From the NCBI GenBank assembly GCA_040752275.1, contig JBFMFH010000016.1, positions 1 through 25,962 on the forward strand: a stretch of 25,962 nucleotides of DNA, in the 5' to 3' direction. The notes beneath the pieces were generated by a model. The model was not told where the DNA came from, did not search any database, and was given only the letters and a program-made list of their open reading frames with translations. Position 1 is the first letter of the stretch. Each line of letters opens with the position of its first letter. Shown here one piece after another: positions 15,565 through 23,070 of the stretch. A program made the translations under genes and the position numbers. Origin of the DNA: JBFMFH01 sp040752275 (GTDB taxonomy: Bacteria > Acidobacteriota > Vicinamibacteria > Vicinamibacterales > JAKQTR01).

Positions 15565-16907
15565 TCCTGAGTTCGTCCGTCTTCGTCGATTCCCGTGTCC
15601 TCACCGGATTCGTCGTTGTGCTTCTCATCACCGGCGATGTGAGCAGCGTGCGCATCCGTCAGGCGCTGAACGAGATCGCTCTTCTTGCCCTCCATAGAGA
15701 GCCCTCGTTTCTCGCACTCTGCCCTCAGTTCATCGATCTTCATCATCTTGATCGCAGCTTCAAAGTTGTCCGCCTGATTCGACTTCGCCACGAGCTTCTC
15801 AATTGCTTCAGCAGTCACAGGTCCCTGCCGCAGGAGCTTCTTTCTATCTGCCTCGCTCAAGGAGAGAACTCGGTTCGCGAGATCGGAGCTGAAGGTTGCA
15901 CGAATCGGCTCCGTGGTCACTTGGAACGTGGTCGCGGCGGCGGTCGCGAAGTCCAAGGCCTCGTTGTGCGTGATCCCCTCGTCGGAGCGGGTGCCGTCGT
16001 GCTTGACACACCTCCACGTGGACTTCCTATCGGGATCCGGTACCAGCTCGCAGCCTTCACGCAGACTAGGCCCCAGCGGCGCCGTGAGGCTGACGAGAGC
16101 GAGGCCGAGAACATATCGCCGGATCTGAAGCGTCTCCTCGTCCGAAGATCCCCCAAGTGCCCGGAGCGCCGCCAGATTGATGATGCCTTCCCTGCGAATC
16201 TCCCCGCCGTTCTCGAGCTGCACACCACCGTGGGTCTTCACAGCCGGCACGTGCGCCAGACCCAGCTCGGCCTTGGGCCCCTTGGTCGTCACCTCTGCAT
16301 CTCCCTGCGCCAGGATCTCGCCCGCAATGGTCGAGTACTGCGCGGAGCGCGTCAGCTCCTTCACGTTGTAAGCGCGAACTACAGCCCGGACGATCCGCGG
16401 CAGTTTGACCTGCGTGGCCCGCGAATCCCACGCCCCGAATACGAGCGACGTCGGAGCGATCCGCGCAAGGGGCGCGGCGTCTCCCTCATCCCGGTAGACT
16501 CGGAAAGCCTCGTGGAGCTGAGGTCCCAGTGTGGAAAACCGAACGATGGCGTCAGCGGCTCGGTGCCCTGCCTCGACGAGGAGGTTGATCCTTCGGTCGC
16601 CAGCCTCGATGGCCACCTGCGGCACGAGGTGCTTGTAGCGCTGGCGATTGAATACCGGCTCCATGCGATTGGCCTGAGAACCAACGCTGTCGATCTGACA
16701 TACGCTCGAGCCGTCGCTGAACCGGTCTATGTTGTAGCCGGCCTCGCTACTGCCAGAGTCGTCCTTTACCGGATAGGTGGGCGGAAAGATGACGGCGTCC
16801 CTCCCCTGGACCGGCACGAGGTACTGGCGTACCACCAGAGCAGCCACCTCGCTGCCATCCTTCAACCAGTCGTCGTACTTCTCCACTTCGCAGTATCCCG
16901 TGGTCAT
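15561..16907 (-). CDS. csb1: type I-G Csb1 (Cas7) with C-terminal SAP-like domain
   Basis: This 448-residue protein is the Cas7-family backbone subunit (GSU0053/Csb1 family) that coats the crRNA spacer. Family features include the N-terminal YLVPVQGRDAVIFPPTYP stretch (residues 29-46), CQIDSVGSQANRMEP, and the central RIAPTSLVFGAWDSRATQVK and RSAQYSTIAG. After the Csb1 core there is a helical linker and a SAP-like motif at residues 386-418 (nucleotides 15654-15752) reading MKIDELRAECEKRGL then GKKSDLVQRL. An acidic tail closes the protein. SAP motifs bind DNA. I judge the protein about 80-100 residues longer than usual Csb1. It overlaps csb3 and csb2 by 4 bases each (ATGA), so the three subunits should be made together. 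Confidence 0.88.
   Translation of the reverse strand: MTTGYCEVEKYDDWLKDGSEVAALVVRQYLVPVQGRDAVIFPPTYPVKDDSGSSEAGYNIDRFSDGSSVCQIDSVGSQANRMEPVFNRQRYKHLVPQVAIEAGDRRINLLVEAGHRAADAIVRFSTLGPQLHEAFRVYRDEGDAAPLARIAPTSLVFGAWDSRATQVKLPRIVRAVVRAYNVKELTRSAQYSTIAGEILAQGDAEVTTKGPKAELGLAHVPAVKTHGGVQLENGGEIRREGIINLAALRALGGSSDEETLQIRRYVLGLALVSLTAPLGPSLREGCELVPDPDRKSTWRCVKHDGTRSDEGITHNEALDFATAAATTFQVTTEPIRATFSSDLANRVLSLSEADRKKLLRQGPVTAEAIEKLVAKSNQADNFEAAIKMMKIDELRAECEKRGLSMEGKKSDLVQRLTDAHAAHIAGDEKHNDESGEDTGIDEDGRTQE
15654..15752 (-). other. SAP-like DNA-binding motif in Csb1
   Basis: Residues 386-418 follow the SAP pattern: two amphipathic helices, with hydrophobics at the usual spacing (IDELRAECEKRGLS), a G-x-K turn and a LVQRL ending. 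A helical segment (LSEADRKKLLRQGPVTAEAI) precedes it and an acidic tail follows. Confidence 0.65.
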
Positions 16908-17857
16908 GACAGTTCTCCTATTGCTCCAGCCCAGCCGAACGCCCCGTATCGTTTCTGATCGTCACGAGCAAGGATCTTGAAACTGTAACGTCGGCGTCCT
17001 GGAACAGGCACGGACCCACACGCCGCCGCCGCCGCACCAGCAACACCGATGGGTTGATGCCACGTGCAGTATTCGACAATGGCCTTCACCTTCGGCTCCC
17101 TGCTTGAACGGGTTACGATTGGGCGGAAGCGCTGCAGCCCGATCAGAGCGAGTAACTCCACGGCCGGATAGGCGACGGTCTCTGCTCCGATCCTGTCCAG
17201 CGAGAATCCCGCATCGAGGGCATGGGAGAACCGCCTCGCGTCGAAGTAGAAGGGCTCAACTGACTTGTCGCCATCCTTGGCTCCCCTCCAATACTCCGCA
17301 GACATCCGTAAGACGCAACAATAGTCGAGCATCGAGATCGCGTCTTCGACCTCGGAGAGCGCGTCCTGAGCTGCACGAGCAACCTTGTGGATCTCCTGGA
17401 GCCCGGCCCACGTCTTCGGAACCGCATCGTCCTCACGTTGCCACCAATCAAGGAGAAGGGAGAATGCGCCCGCATGGCCGTGGCTGTCAAGGTGAAGTGA
17501 CCCACCTCGCGCCTGTTCGCCGAGCTGCCTCCGTCGCTCCTCCTTCTCCTCTGGAAGCGACCTCCCCTGCTTCTTGAGTCGCCTCTTCTCCGCTTCCAGG
17601 AACTCCCGCTCCTGTCGCTCTTGCTGCGACAAGCTCGTCAGGAGGAGCCCGCGCAAAGAGTTGACGAGGTTCTGTCCAATGTCTGCCGTCACATCAGGCC
17701 CAGTCGTCGACAAGACGAACCAGCGATCTTCGGCAAACCCACCATCAGAGCCAGGCCAGAGACGATGGACAAGCTCGAGAAGACCGCAGCAGGCGAAGAA
17801 CTGCCCGGGATTCGTCACGTCCACCTGGACCTTAAAAGTGGAGGCGTCGTTGTTCAT
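16904..17857 (-). CDS. csb3: type I-G Csb3 (Cas8-like subunit)
   Basis: This 317-residue protein is recognised from its N-terminus, VDVTNPGQFFACCGLLEL followed by HRLWPG, which is characteristic of Csb3 (GSU0052 family), and from its place between cas3 and csb1. It is thought to act as the large-subunit (Cas8) equivalent in type I-G, contacting the target and possibly recruiting Cas3. Residues 77-117 form a strongly charged helical insertion (QERQEREFLEAEKRRLKKQG and beyond), likely a coiled coil. Two tryptophans follow (LLLDWWQRED). The ATG at 17857 has AGGAG 8 bases upstream and sits 11 bases after the cas3 stop; the frame is open further upstream only within cas3. Its TGA overlaps the csb1 ATG. 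Confidence 0.8.
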   Translation of the reverse strand: MNNDASTFKVQVDVTNPGQFFACCGLLELVHRLWPGSDGGFAEDRWFVLSTTGPDVTADIGQNLVNSLRGLLLTSLSQQERQEREFLEAEKRRLKKQGRSLPEEKEERRRQLGEQARGGSLHLDSHGHAGAFSLLLDWWQREDDAVPKTWAGLQEIHKVARAAQDALSEVEDAISMLDYCCVLRMSAEYWRGAKDGDKSVEPFYFDARRFSHALDAGFSLDRIGAETVAYPAVELLALIGLQRFRPIVTRSSREPKVKAIVEYCTWHQPIGVAGAAAAACGSVPVPGRRRYSFKILARDDQKRYGAFGWAGAIGELS

Positions 17858-17868
17858 CTGGCCCGCTC

Positions 17869-20562
17869 CTAAGGACGCGTCCCTGTTGACCGGACAGCTT
17901 CCTTTGAGGAGGCGATGTCCGCGCAACGCACCAGCGACTCCAGCCATGCCAGGCCCCATCGGCCGAAGCGCTGTTGAAGTTGTCCGAAGCGCCGGACCAC
18001 TTCGGCGAACGCCCGGTTGTTGTCGGAGGTCGTCAGGGATCCGTCAAGGGAGCGCGGCTCGAAGTGTGGCCGAGCCCAGCCGTGATGCGATGAAACGAGG
18101 TGGAGAACGAGCTCGCGCTCTGGAAACTGCCGGAGTCTCGCGTCCCCCATCGCGTCCAGCAGCGAGCCGAACTCGTGGCGGTAGCCGCCCAGGACACGCG
18201 GATGCAGGTAGCTCCTCGCCTTGGCAAGAAGCTCCGTGCCCGCACTGTTGCGCGCGTAACGCTGCCAGACAACGCGGTCCTTGCCCTTGTCGTGCCGACG
18301 CGCTGCTTCGATCAGCGCGGTTCGCAGCGGTTCCTCGATGCCTAGACGCTCGACGATGCGCGACATGTGCTCGACGATCGACTCCGTGTGCGCGGCGAGC
18401 GTCTGCCGAGCGCTGACGTTCTCCGGGTCATCCAACGCTGATTGGACCGGGGAGACGAGCAGAACCAGGTCGACGGTCTGGGAGTCGTTCCCCTCGTCCT
18501 GTTTGTGCAGGGGTATCCGTTCCTTCTCTCGAAGCTCCTCGGGGAGGGCGTCGACGATCTCACCCGAGACCAAGCGTTCGAAGTGCCCGTCGTTCGGCGA
18601 TCTGCGATGGAGCCAGCGCTCGCGGCGTCGGTCGGTCGACTCGTGCTCGGCCACATCGAGGGGGAGTCCCGGAGGTCGATCGGGCTTGGAGTCAAGCATG
18701 CCGTTTCTATCGAGTCCGCCGACCTCCACCGGCAAGACCACTGTCCTGTAGGCAAGGTTGGAATCGCTTGCCGTCAAGGCCGACAGGCGGGACCACGAGG
18801 GGCCTCCATGCTCGTCGAGCAACACGACCGGGGAATCCAGAGAGTTGTTCTCTTCTCGCATGTTGCTGAGGAGGCCCGCCAACACCTTCTTCACCCGGTC
18901 GGTACGGTCGCGCAGTCGTTCTTGTGCCTCGACGCGACAGGCACGGAACCAGTCTCGAAGCGAGGCCTCGTCTACACCAGCATCGTGCAGGACAGAAACC
19001 TCCCGCCTCCAAGCTACGTGCGTTTCCGGTGGGTCGGATGTGAGGCCGTGAAGCAACGGGGCGACCTCCGGGCGGCCAGGCATCTTGTCGATTGTCGTGA
19101 GCGACCACGTGTCGAGTAGGATGTCCCCCAGGGGCGGGGCCTGGGCCTTGGGTGAGAAGGCGGCTTGTACCGCCTCAGGAATCTGGCGGGCGAGGAGCAG
19201 CCGCAGGTTCTGCGGGCTCACGTTGACGTGGTCGCTGCCCGCGTCCGCCACCCATCTCCTCAGCAGGGTATTCGTGGCTGCGATCGCGCCATCGAGAGAC
19301 GACGGCTTCTCCTTCCTCTCAGTCTCCCCGACCACATCCACTCTCGCAGTGCGTCCTTCGCCACCGCGCCGGTTGACACGCCCAAGCCGCTGGATGAGGG
19401 CGTCCAGCGTCGTGTGGTCGCAGACCAGATGGTCGGCGTCGAGGTCGATGCCCACCTCGCCCGCAGACGTGCTCACCAGGTAGACGCTCTTCTCGACAGG
19501 GTGCTCGGGATGAAGCAGCGCCCGGTAGACGGGGTCCTTCTCGACCAGGGTGTCACGCTCGTGCCCGCGGATTGTGCCAGTAAGAAGGGCGACTCGCTCG
19601 TCGCGATCGTGGCCCAGCGCCCTCGCTAAGGCGGAGTCGACCTTCTGGGCCAGCTCAGGGCTGCGCACGTAGATGAGGATCTTGTGGCGTGAGTCTTCGT
19701 GCGTCGTGCTGAGCTCGACGATCTTCTCGGCGATGGAGTCCGTCGGTACCGGATGGAGGTACAGTCGCTTCGCCGCCCGCATGCGTTTGCCAACGATGGC
19801 CTCGTCCTCGTCCTCAGGCTCCAGCGTGAACGGGTCACCTTCCGTATCTCGCCTGGTCGCCGACAGCTCGACGACGCGAATAGGCCGCACAATGGCAGCC
19901 ACTTGAGTGTTTTGCGCTGCCTCGCGGCCTTGCTCCTGCGCCACGGCGCGAATGAGGTCGTTGAAGGCCGGCGTGAGGTGGGCCTCGTCGTGCACGATGA
20001 GGGCGTCGTAGCCAACCAGACCAGCGTGGTGAGCCCTGCCGTAGCGTCCGTCGCCGTAGCCACTGAAAAGGAGCTTGCTGCCGATCATGTCGATCGTCCC
20101 TACGACGATCGCGGGCCTGGCGGGATCAGCCCTCCACTCCTCGTTGTCAGCGAGCTCGCCTCGCAGTGTGCTGATCCCAAGGGGTACGTCCTCAGCGGCA
20201 CAGAGTCTGTGCAGGGCGGACGCGATACCCTTGAGCGTATCAGCGTCCTCTTGCCAGTCGGGCGCTTCTGGCTCCAATAGGCGACGCCGCATACGTTCTG
20301 CCGTGCCCGTGGCCTGATCGACGACAGTCCGCCGGTTGACGACGTAGACGAGACGTCTCGGAAGGCCAACCCGCCCCCCGGCCGCCTGCTGCGCGAGCGC
20401 CAACAGCCAGATGACCATGATGGATGTCTTCCCGAGACCCGTCGGGATGTCGCACGCATCCGGCAGGTCGTTCTCGACAAAGCGCGAGAACATCCGGCAT
20501 TGCCACCTCATGGGCGAGAAGCCGGTCAGGCTCCGGAATCCATCGCGAAAGCTGGTGGTCAT
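17869..20562 (-). CDS. cas3: type I-G Cas3 helicase-nuclease, HD domain at C-terminus
   Basis: This 897-residue protein has a superfamily 2 helicase N-terminal and central part. Walker A is TGLGKTS at residues 41-47, the DEAH box is VHDEAH at 191-195, motif III is ELSATRRDT, and motif VI is QRLGRVNRRGG. The HD nuclease lies at the C-terminus: H757-D758 in RRHDKGKD, further histidines in YLHPRVLGGYRHEF, H826-H827 in VSSHHGW, and D882 in RCADIAS. This helicase-then-HD order is typical of type I-G. It unwinds and cuts DNA recruited by the Csb complex. The ATG overlaps the stop of a truncated HepT gene (ATGA), so translation of cas3 may depend on it. All key motifs appear intact. Confidence 0.93.
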   Translation of the reverse strand: MTTSFRDGFRSLTGFSPMRWQCRMFSRFVENDLPDACDIPTGLGKTSIMVIWLLALAQQAAGGRVGLPRRLVYVVNRRTVVDQATGTAERMRRRLLEPEAPDWQEDADTLKGIASALHRLCAAEDVPLGISTLRGELADNEEWRADPARPAIVVGTIDMIGSKLLFSGYGDGRYGRAHHAGLVGYDALIVHDEAHLTPAFNDLIRAVAQEQGREAAQNTQVAAIVRPIRVVELSATRRDTEGDPFTLEPEDEDEAIVGKRMRAAKRLYLHPVPTDSIAEKIVELSTTHEDSRHKILIYVRSPELAQKVDSALARALGHDRDERVALLTGTIRGHERDTLVEKDPVYRALLHPEHPVEKSVYLVSTSAGEVGIDLDADHLVCDHTTLDALIQRLGRVNRRGGEGRTARVDVVGETERKEKPSSLDGAIAATNTLLRRWVADAGSDHVNVSPQNLRLLLARQIPEAVQAAFSPKAQAPPLGDILLDTWSLTTIDKMPGRPEVAPLLHGLTSDPPETHVAWRREVSVLHDAGVDEASLRDWFRACRVEAQERLRDRTDRVKKVLAGLLSNMREENNSLDSPVVLLDEHGGPSWSRLSALTASDSNLAYRTVVLPVEVGGLDRNGMLDSKPDRPPGLPLDVAEHESTDRRRERWLHRRSPNDGHFERLVSGEIVDALPEELREKERIPLHKQDEGNDSQTVDLVLLVSPVQSALDDPENVSARQTLAAHTESIVEHMSRIVERLGIEEPLRTALIEAARRHDKGKDRVVWQRYARNSAGTELLAKARSYLHPRVLGGYRHEFGSLLDAMGDARLRQFPERELVLHLVSSHHGWARPHFEPRSLDGSLTTSDNNRAFAEVVRRFGQLQQRFGRWGLAWLESLVRCADIASSKEAVRSTGTRP

Positions 20563-20738
20563 CCGACTCTCGGCACGCTCTTCGCAGCTTCACAAGTGAT
20601 CTCCAGGCTTCGGACGAAGGCCCGGCGCTGCGCTTCGTTGGCGGCAAGTGCGTCGTACGATAGTCCGGCGCTACTGCCAATCAGGTAGTCGGCTTCGACC
20701 AGGATGTGGCGAAGGTAGTCACGCGGCTCGAAAGACAT
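20559..20738 (-). pseudogene. truncated HepT-like (DUF86, HEPN) protein, 59 aa
   Basis: The frame begins ATG at 20738 and reads MSFEPRDYLRHILVEADYL, then RRAFVRSLEITCEAAKSVP, ending at RVG-stop. This is the N-terminal half of a HepT/DUF86 HEPN protein. Full-length members are about 110-120 residues and carry the RNase motif RX4-6H in the second half, which is missing here. It overlaps the MntA gene by 20 bases in the usual order. Its stop codon overlaps the cas3 start by 4 bases. It is either a relic cut off by insertion of the cas cassette, or a leader peptide retained for coupling to cas3. No toxic RNase activity is expected. Confidence 0.65.
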
Positions 20739-21036
20739 CTTGAGCGGTGGCCAGAATGTGCGGACCGATGAACGGCGAGAGGGCCTCGACCGTCACGAGT
20801 TCAACCGAACGGCCCAGCTGTGCTTCAAGAAGTTCGGACAGGACTAGAAACCGATCGTAGGACTTCGCGCCGGGCACGAACTGGACGAGCACATCCACGT
20901 CACTCTGCGGGCGGGCATTCCCAAGCACAACTGAGCCGAAGAGCGCCAGACGCGTCACGCCCAACGCTCGGACCTGGTCCTCACACGCTAGGATCCGCTG
21001 GACGGCCTGCTCGTGGTTGCGAACCGGCGCCTGCAT
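20719..21036 (-). CDS. MntA-like nucleotidyltransferase (antitoxin-type)
   Basis: This 105-residue protein has LFGSVVLGNARPQSDVDVLV, giving G34-S35 and the SDVD pair D46/D48. The third acidic position reads SVELV (E79), where many members have Asp. It belongs to the minimal NTase partners of HepT toxins; in studied pairs MntA adds AMP to a HepT tyrosine and neutralises it. It is the first gene of the minus-strand operon leading into truncated hepT, cas3, csb3, csb1 and csb2, so it may share their transcript. An in-frame GTG lies at 21042, but the ATG at 21036 is preferred and has TAGGCT 6 bases upstream. It could be a regulator of the operon or a leftover antitoxin. Confidence 0.8.
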   Translation of the reverse strand: MQAPVRNHEQAVQRILACEDQVRALGVTRLALFGSVVLGNARPQSDVDVLVQFVPGAKSYDRFLVLSELLEAQLGRSVELVTVEALSPFIGPHILATAQDVFRAA

Positions 21037-21042
21037 GCCCAC

Positions 21043-21048
21043 AGCCTA
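21043..21048 (-). promoter_or_regulatory. -10-like box (TAGGCT) 6 bases before mntA
   Basis: Minus-strand TAGGCT lies 6 bases before the ATG at 21036. No strong -35 box is seen at the expected distance. If used, it would drive the whole mntA-cas3-csb3-csb1-csb2 unit as a leaderless transcript. Confidence 0.35.
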
Positions 21049-21304
21049 CTCTCAACGGTCCCCTGAATCCAGATCTCAGCGCCAGCCAACGCCCTCACCT
21101 ATGTGGCTGCGAATTGGGTGACGCGCAGCGTCCCAGGCCAGGCCGCCGACGCGGAAGCGTAGCCAAGGCGGCGGCAGAGGCACTGAACCTGTCCCTGTGG
21201 ACACCGGCCGAGATGGTGTCATGGTTGGCACGCCACGTGCCGTCCGGCAATCCGAGACGTTGACTCCCGGACGTCACCCTCCGTGGCGCTGGTGGAATAC
21301 CGCC

Positions 21305-21333
21305 TTGACAAGCAGATGCAGAACCGGTAACTT
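21305..21333 (+). promoter_or_regulatory. sigma70-type promoter for ATPase-cas2-cas4/1
   Basis: A perfect -35 box TTGACA (21305-21310) is followed by a 17-base spacer and TAACTT (21328-21333) as -10. The predicted start site is near 21340, about 28 bases before the GTG start. The -10 box lies inside the first copy of a 19-bp direct repeat, so a protein bound there would block the promoter. Confidence 0.6.
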
Positions 21334-21372
21334 CCGTGACTGGATGTGAGCCAAACCGGTAATATCCGTGAC
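21322..21372. repeat. twin 19-bp direct repeats over promoter and start codon
   Basis: AACCGGTAACTTCCGTGAC (21322-21340) and AACCGGTAATATCCGTGAC (21354-21372) match at 17 of 19 positions and start 32 bases apart, about three helical turns. The first covers the -10 box and the second covers the GTG start codon. This looks like a pair of operator sites; the binding protein is unknown. Confidence 0.7.
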
Positions 21373-22699
21373 CACTCATGCTCCGGTGATCGAGTCGATC
21401 AAGTCCATCATCCTCGACTTCCAGGAAGCCCCACTGGAGACCGGGGTGCCCCGGCGCCTGCGTATCGAGGCGGTCCGCGGCAAGGCCGCGGTGTGTATCG
21501 GTGTGCGGCGGAGCGGCAAGTCGACCTACGTGTTCCAGATCATCCAGCGCCTGGTCGACAGCGGGGTCCCCCGGCAAAGCATTCTGTACCTGAACTTCTT
21601 CGACGACCGGCTCCACAACCTGCGGCAGGGCGATCTCGGCCTGATCGCCGAGGCCTACTACTCCATGTACCCGGAGAAGAAGCACACCGAGACGGTCTAC
21701 TGCTTCTTCGACGAGATTCAGGCCGCCCCCGGCTGGGAGCCATTCGTCGACCGCCTGATGCGCACGGAGCAATGCGAGGTCTACCTGACAGGCTCATCGG
21801 CCAGAATGCTGTCGAAGGAGATCGCCACCCAAATGCGCGGGCGCGCGCTCTCGTGGGAGCTGTTTCCGTTCTCGTTCAGGGAGTTCCTCGACTACAAGGG
21901 CATTGAGAGCCAGGGCGCGCTGTCGACGAAGAAGCGGCTCCTCGCCCAGAAGGCGTTCGGCGAATACTGGGAGAGCGGCGGTTTCCCCGAGGTCGCCGGC
22001 CTTGGCCGGCACCTGCGGATCAAGACCCACCAGGAGTACTTCCACACCATCCTGTTCCGCGATCTGGTCGAGCGCCACGATGTGGCACACCCCAGGGCGG
22101 TGACGGATCTGGCGCACTGGCTGGTCGACAACACGGCCTCGCTCTATTCCATCAACAGGCTCACGGGCTATCTCAAGTCGCTGGGCCACAAGGCTCCGAA
22201 GTCCGCAGTGTCGGACTACCTGGAGTGGTTCGAAGACGCCTTCTTCCTGTTCACGGTGCGCATCTTCGACGCATCAGTCGCGCGCAGCAACACCAATCCG
22301 AAGAAGGTCTACTGCGTCGACCACGCGCTGGTCACGTCGGTGTCGTCCGGGATTCTGATCAACTCCGGGCATCTCCTCGAGAACCTCACATTCACGGCCC
22401 TTCGACGTCTGCACCCGCAGATCTACTACTACAGGACCAAGACCGGCCGGGAGGTCGATTTCATCGTTCCAATTCGCGGCAGGCCGCCGATGCTGGTCCA
22501 GGTGTGCGAGTCCCTTGCAGAACCGCACACGCGGAAACGGGAGACAGCAGCCTTGAGTGAGGCGATGACAGAACTGGGCCTGTCCGCCGGAACCATCGTG
22601 ACCCGGAACGAGGACGGGCGGATCGATGCCGCCGGAAGGGCCATCGACGTTGTCCCGGCATGGCGATTCCTGCTCGAACTGCCGGAATCGGAGGCATAG
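21368..22699 (+). CDS. P-loop ATPase with DUF4143-type C-terminal domain
   Basis: This 443-residue protein has Walker A GVRRSGKST at residues 45-53, Walker B YCFFDEIQ (D115-E116), and a sensor-like LTGSSARML. The C-terminal part carries the DUF4143 pattern: LLENLTFTALRR followed by YYYRTKTGREVDFIV (E362, D364). The position where related proteins have an ExK-type nuclease end reads LVQVC here, so DNA cleavage is doubtful. These ATPases are widespread, often solitary, and their role is poorly known. Here the gene is first in a plus-strand unit, 23 bases before cas2. Start choice is GTG 21368, with GTG 21386 as the alternative. It could take part in adaptation, or be an inserted gene that lends its promoter to cas2 and cas4-1. 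Confidence 0.85.
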   Translation: MTTHAPVIESIKSIILDFQEAPLETGVPRRLRIEAVRGKAAVCIGVRRSGKSTYVFQIIQRLVDSGVPRQSILYLNFFDDRLHNLRQGDLGLIAEAYYSMYPEKKHTETVYCFFDEIQAAPGWEPFVDRLMRTEQCEVYLTGSSARMLSKEIATQMRGRALSWELFPFSFREFLDYKGIESQGALSTKKRLLAQKAFGEYWESGGFPEVAGLGRHLRIKTHQEYFHTILFRDLVERHDVAHPRAVTDLAHWLVDNTASLYSINRLTGYLKSLGHKAPKSAVSDYLEWFEDAFFLFTVRIFDASVARSNTNPKKVYCVDHALVTSVSSGILINSGHLLENLTFTALRRLHPQIYYYRTKTGREVDFIVPIRGRPPMLVQVCESLAEPHTRKRETAALSEAMTELGLSAGTIVTRNEDGRIDAAGRAIDVVPAWRFLLELPESEA

Positions 22700-22722
22700 C
22701 TCACGGCCCGAAAGGTGGCCCG

Positions 22723-23028
22723 ATGCGAAACACCTATCTGGTCACGTACGACATCTCCGACGACAAGCGCCTGGCCCGCGTGCACAAGACCATGCGCAAC
22801 TTCGGCGACCACCTCCAGTACTCCGTCTTCGAGTGCCAGTTCACGCCCACCGACCTGGCGCGCTGCCGGCACCAGCTCTCCGAGATCATCAATCACAAGC
22901 AGGACCAGGTTCTCTTCGTAGACCTGGGGCCCGTCGAAGGACGCGGCGATCGCGTCATCGCCGCCATCGGCAAGCCGTATTCCCCGATCGACAGCCCCTG
23001 CATCGTCGTCGACGGCACGGACGACTGA
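22723..23028 (+). CDS. cas2: CRISPR adaptation protein Cas2
   Basis: This 101-residue ferredoxin-fold protein has the Cas2 N-terminus MRNTYLVTYDISDDKRLARV, with the conserved aspartate at D10, and YSVFECQFTPTDL in the middle. Cas2 dimers bridge Cas1 dimers in the spacer-integration complex. The ATG at 22723 has AAAGGTGG just upstream; an earlier in-frame ATG at 22660 lies inside the ATPase gene. It is 42 bases before cas4-cas1, so both are probably transcribed together. Confidence 0.95.
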   Translation: MRNTYLVTYDISDDKRLARVHKTMRNFGDHLQYSVFECQFTPTDLARCRHQLSEIINHKQDQVLFVDLGPVEGRGDRVIAAIGKPYSPIDSPCIVVDGTDD

Positions 23029-23070
23029 TGAAGACCGCATCACCAGACCCCCGGAACGGCGAGACAAGAC

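Larger units (their letters stand above)
21037..21367. other. intergenic region between the divergent cas operons
   Basis: This 331-base gap separates mntA (minus) from the ATPase gene (plus). Its right end holds a promoter and twin repeats, listed separately. The rest has no CRISPR repeats and no convincing gene. A plus-strand frame ending at 21263 contains a protein-like phrase (VAKAAAEALNLSLWTPAEMV) that may be a gene fragment, but I cannot assign it. Confidence 0.5.

Noticed and set aside
14401..16958. Long plus-strand frames opposite csb2 and csb1 (14401-15570, 15495-16958)
   Set aside because: They overlap well-recognised cas genes on the other strand and show no motifs.
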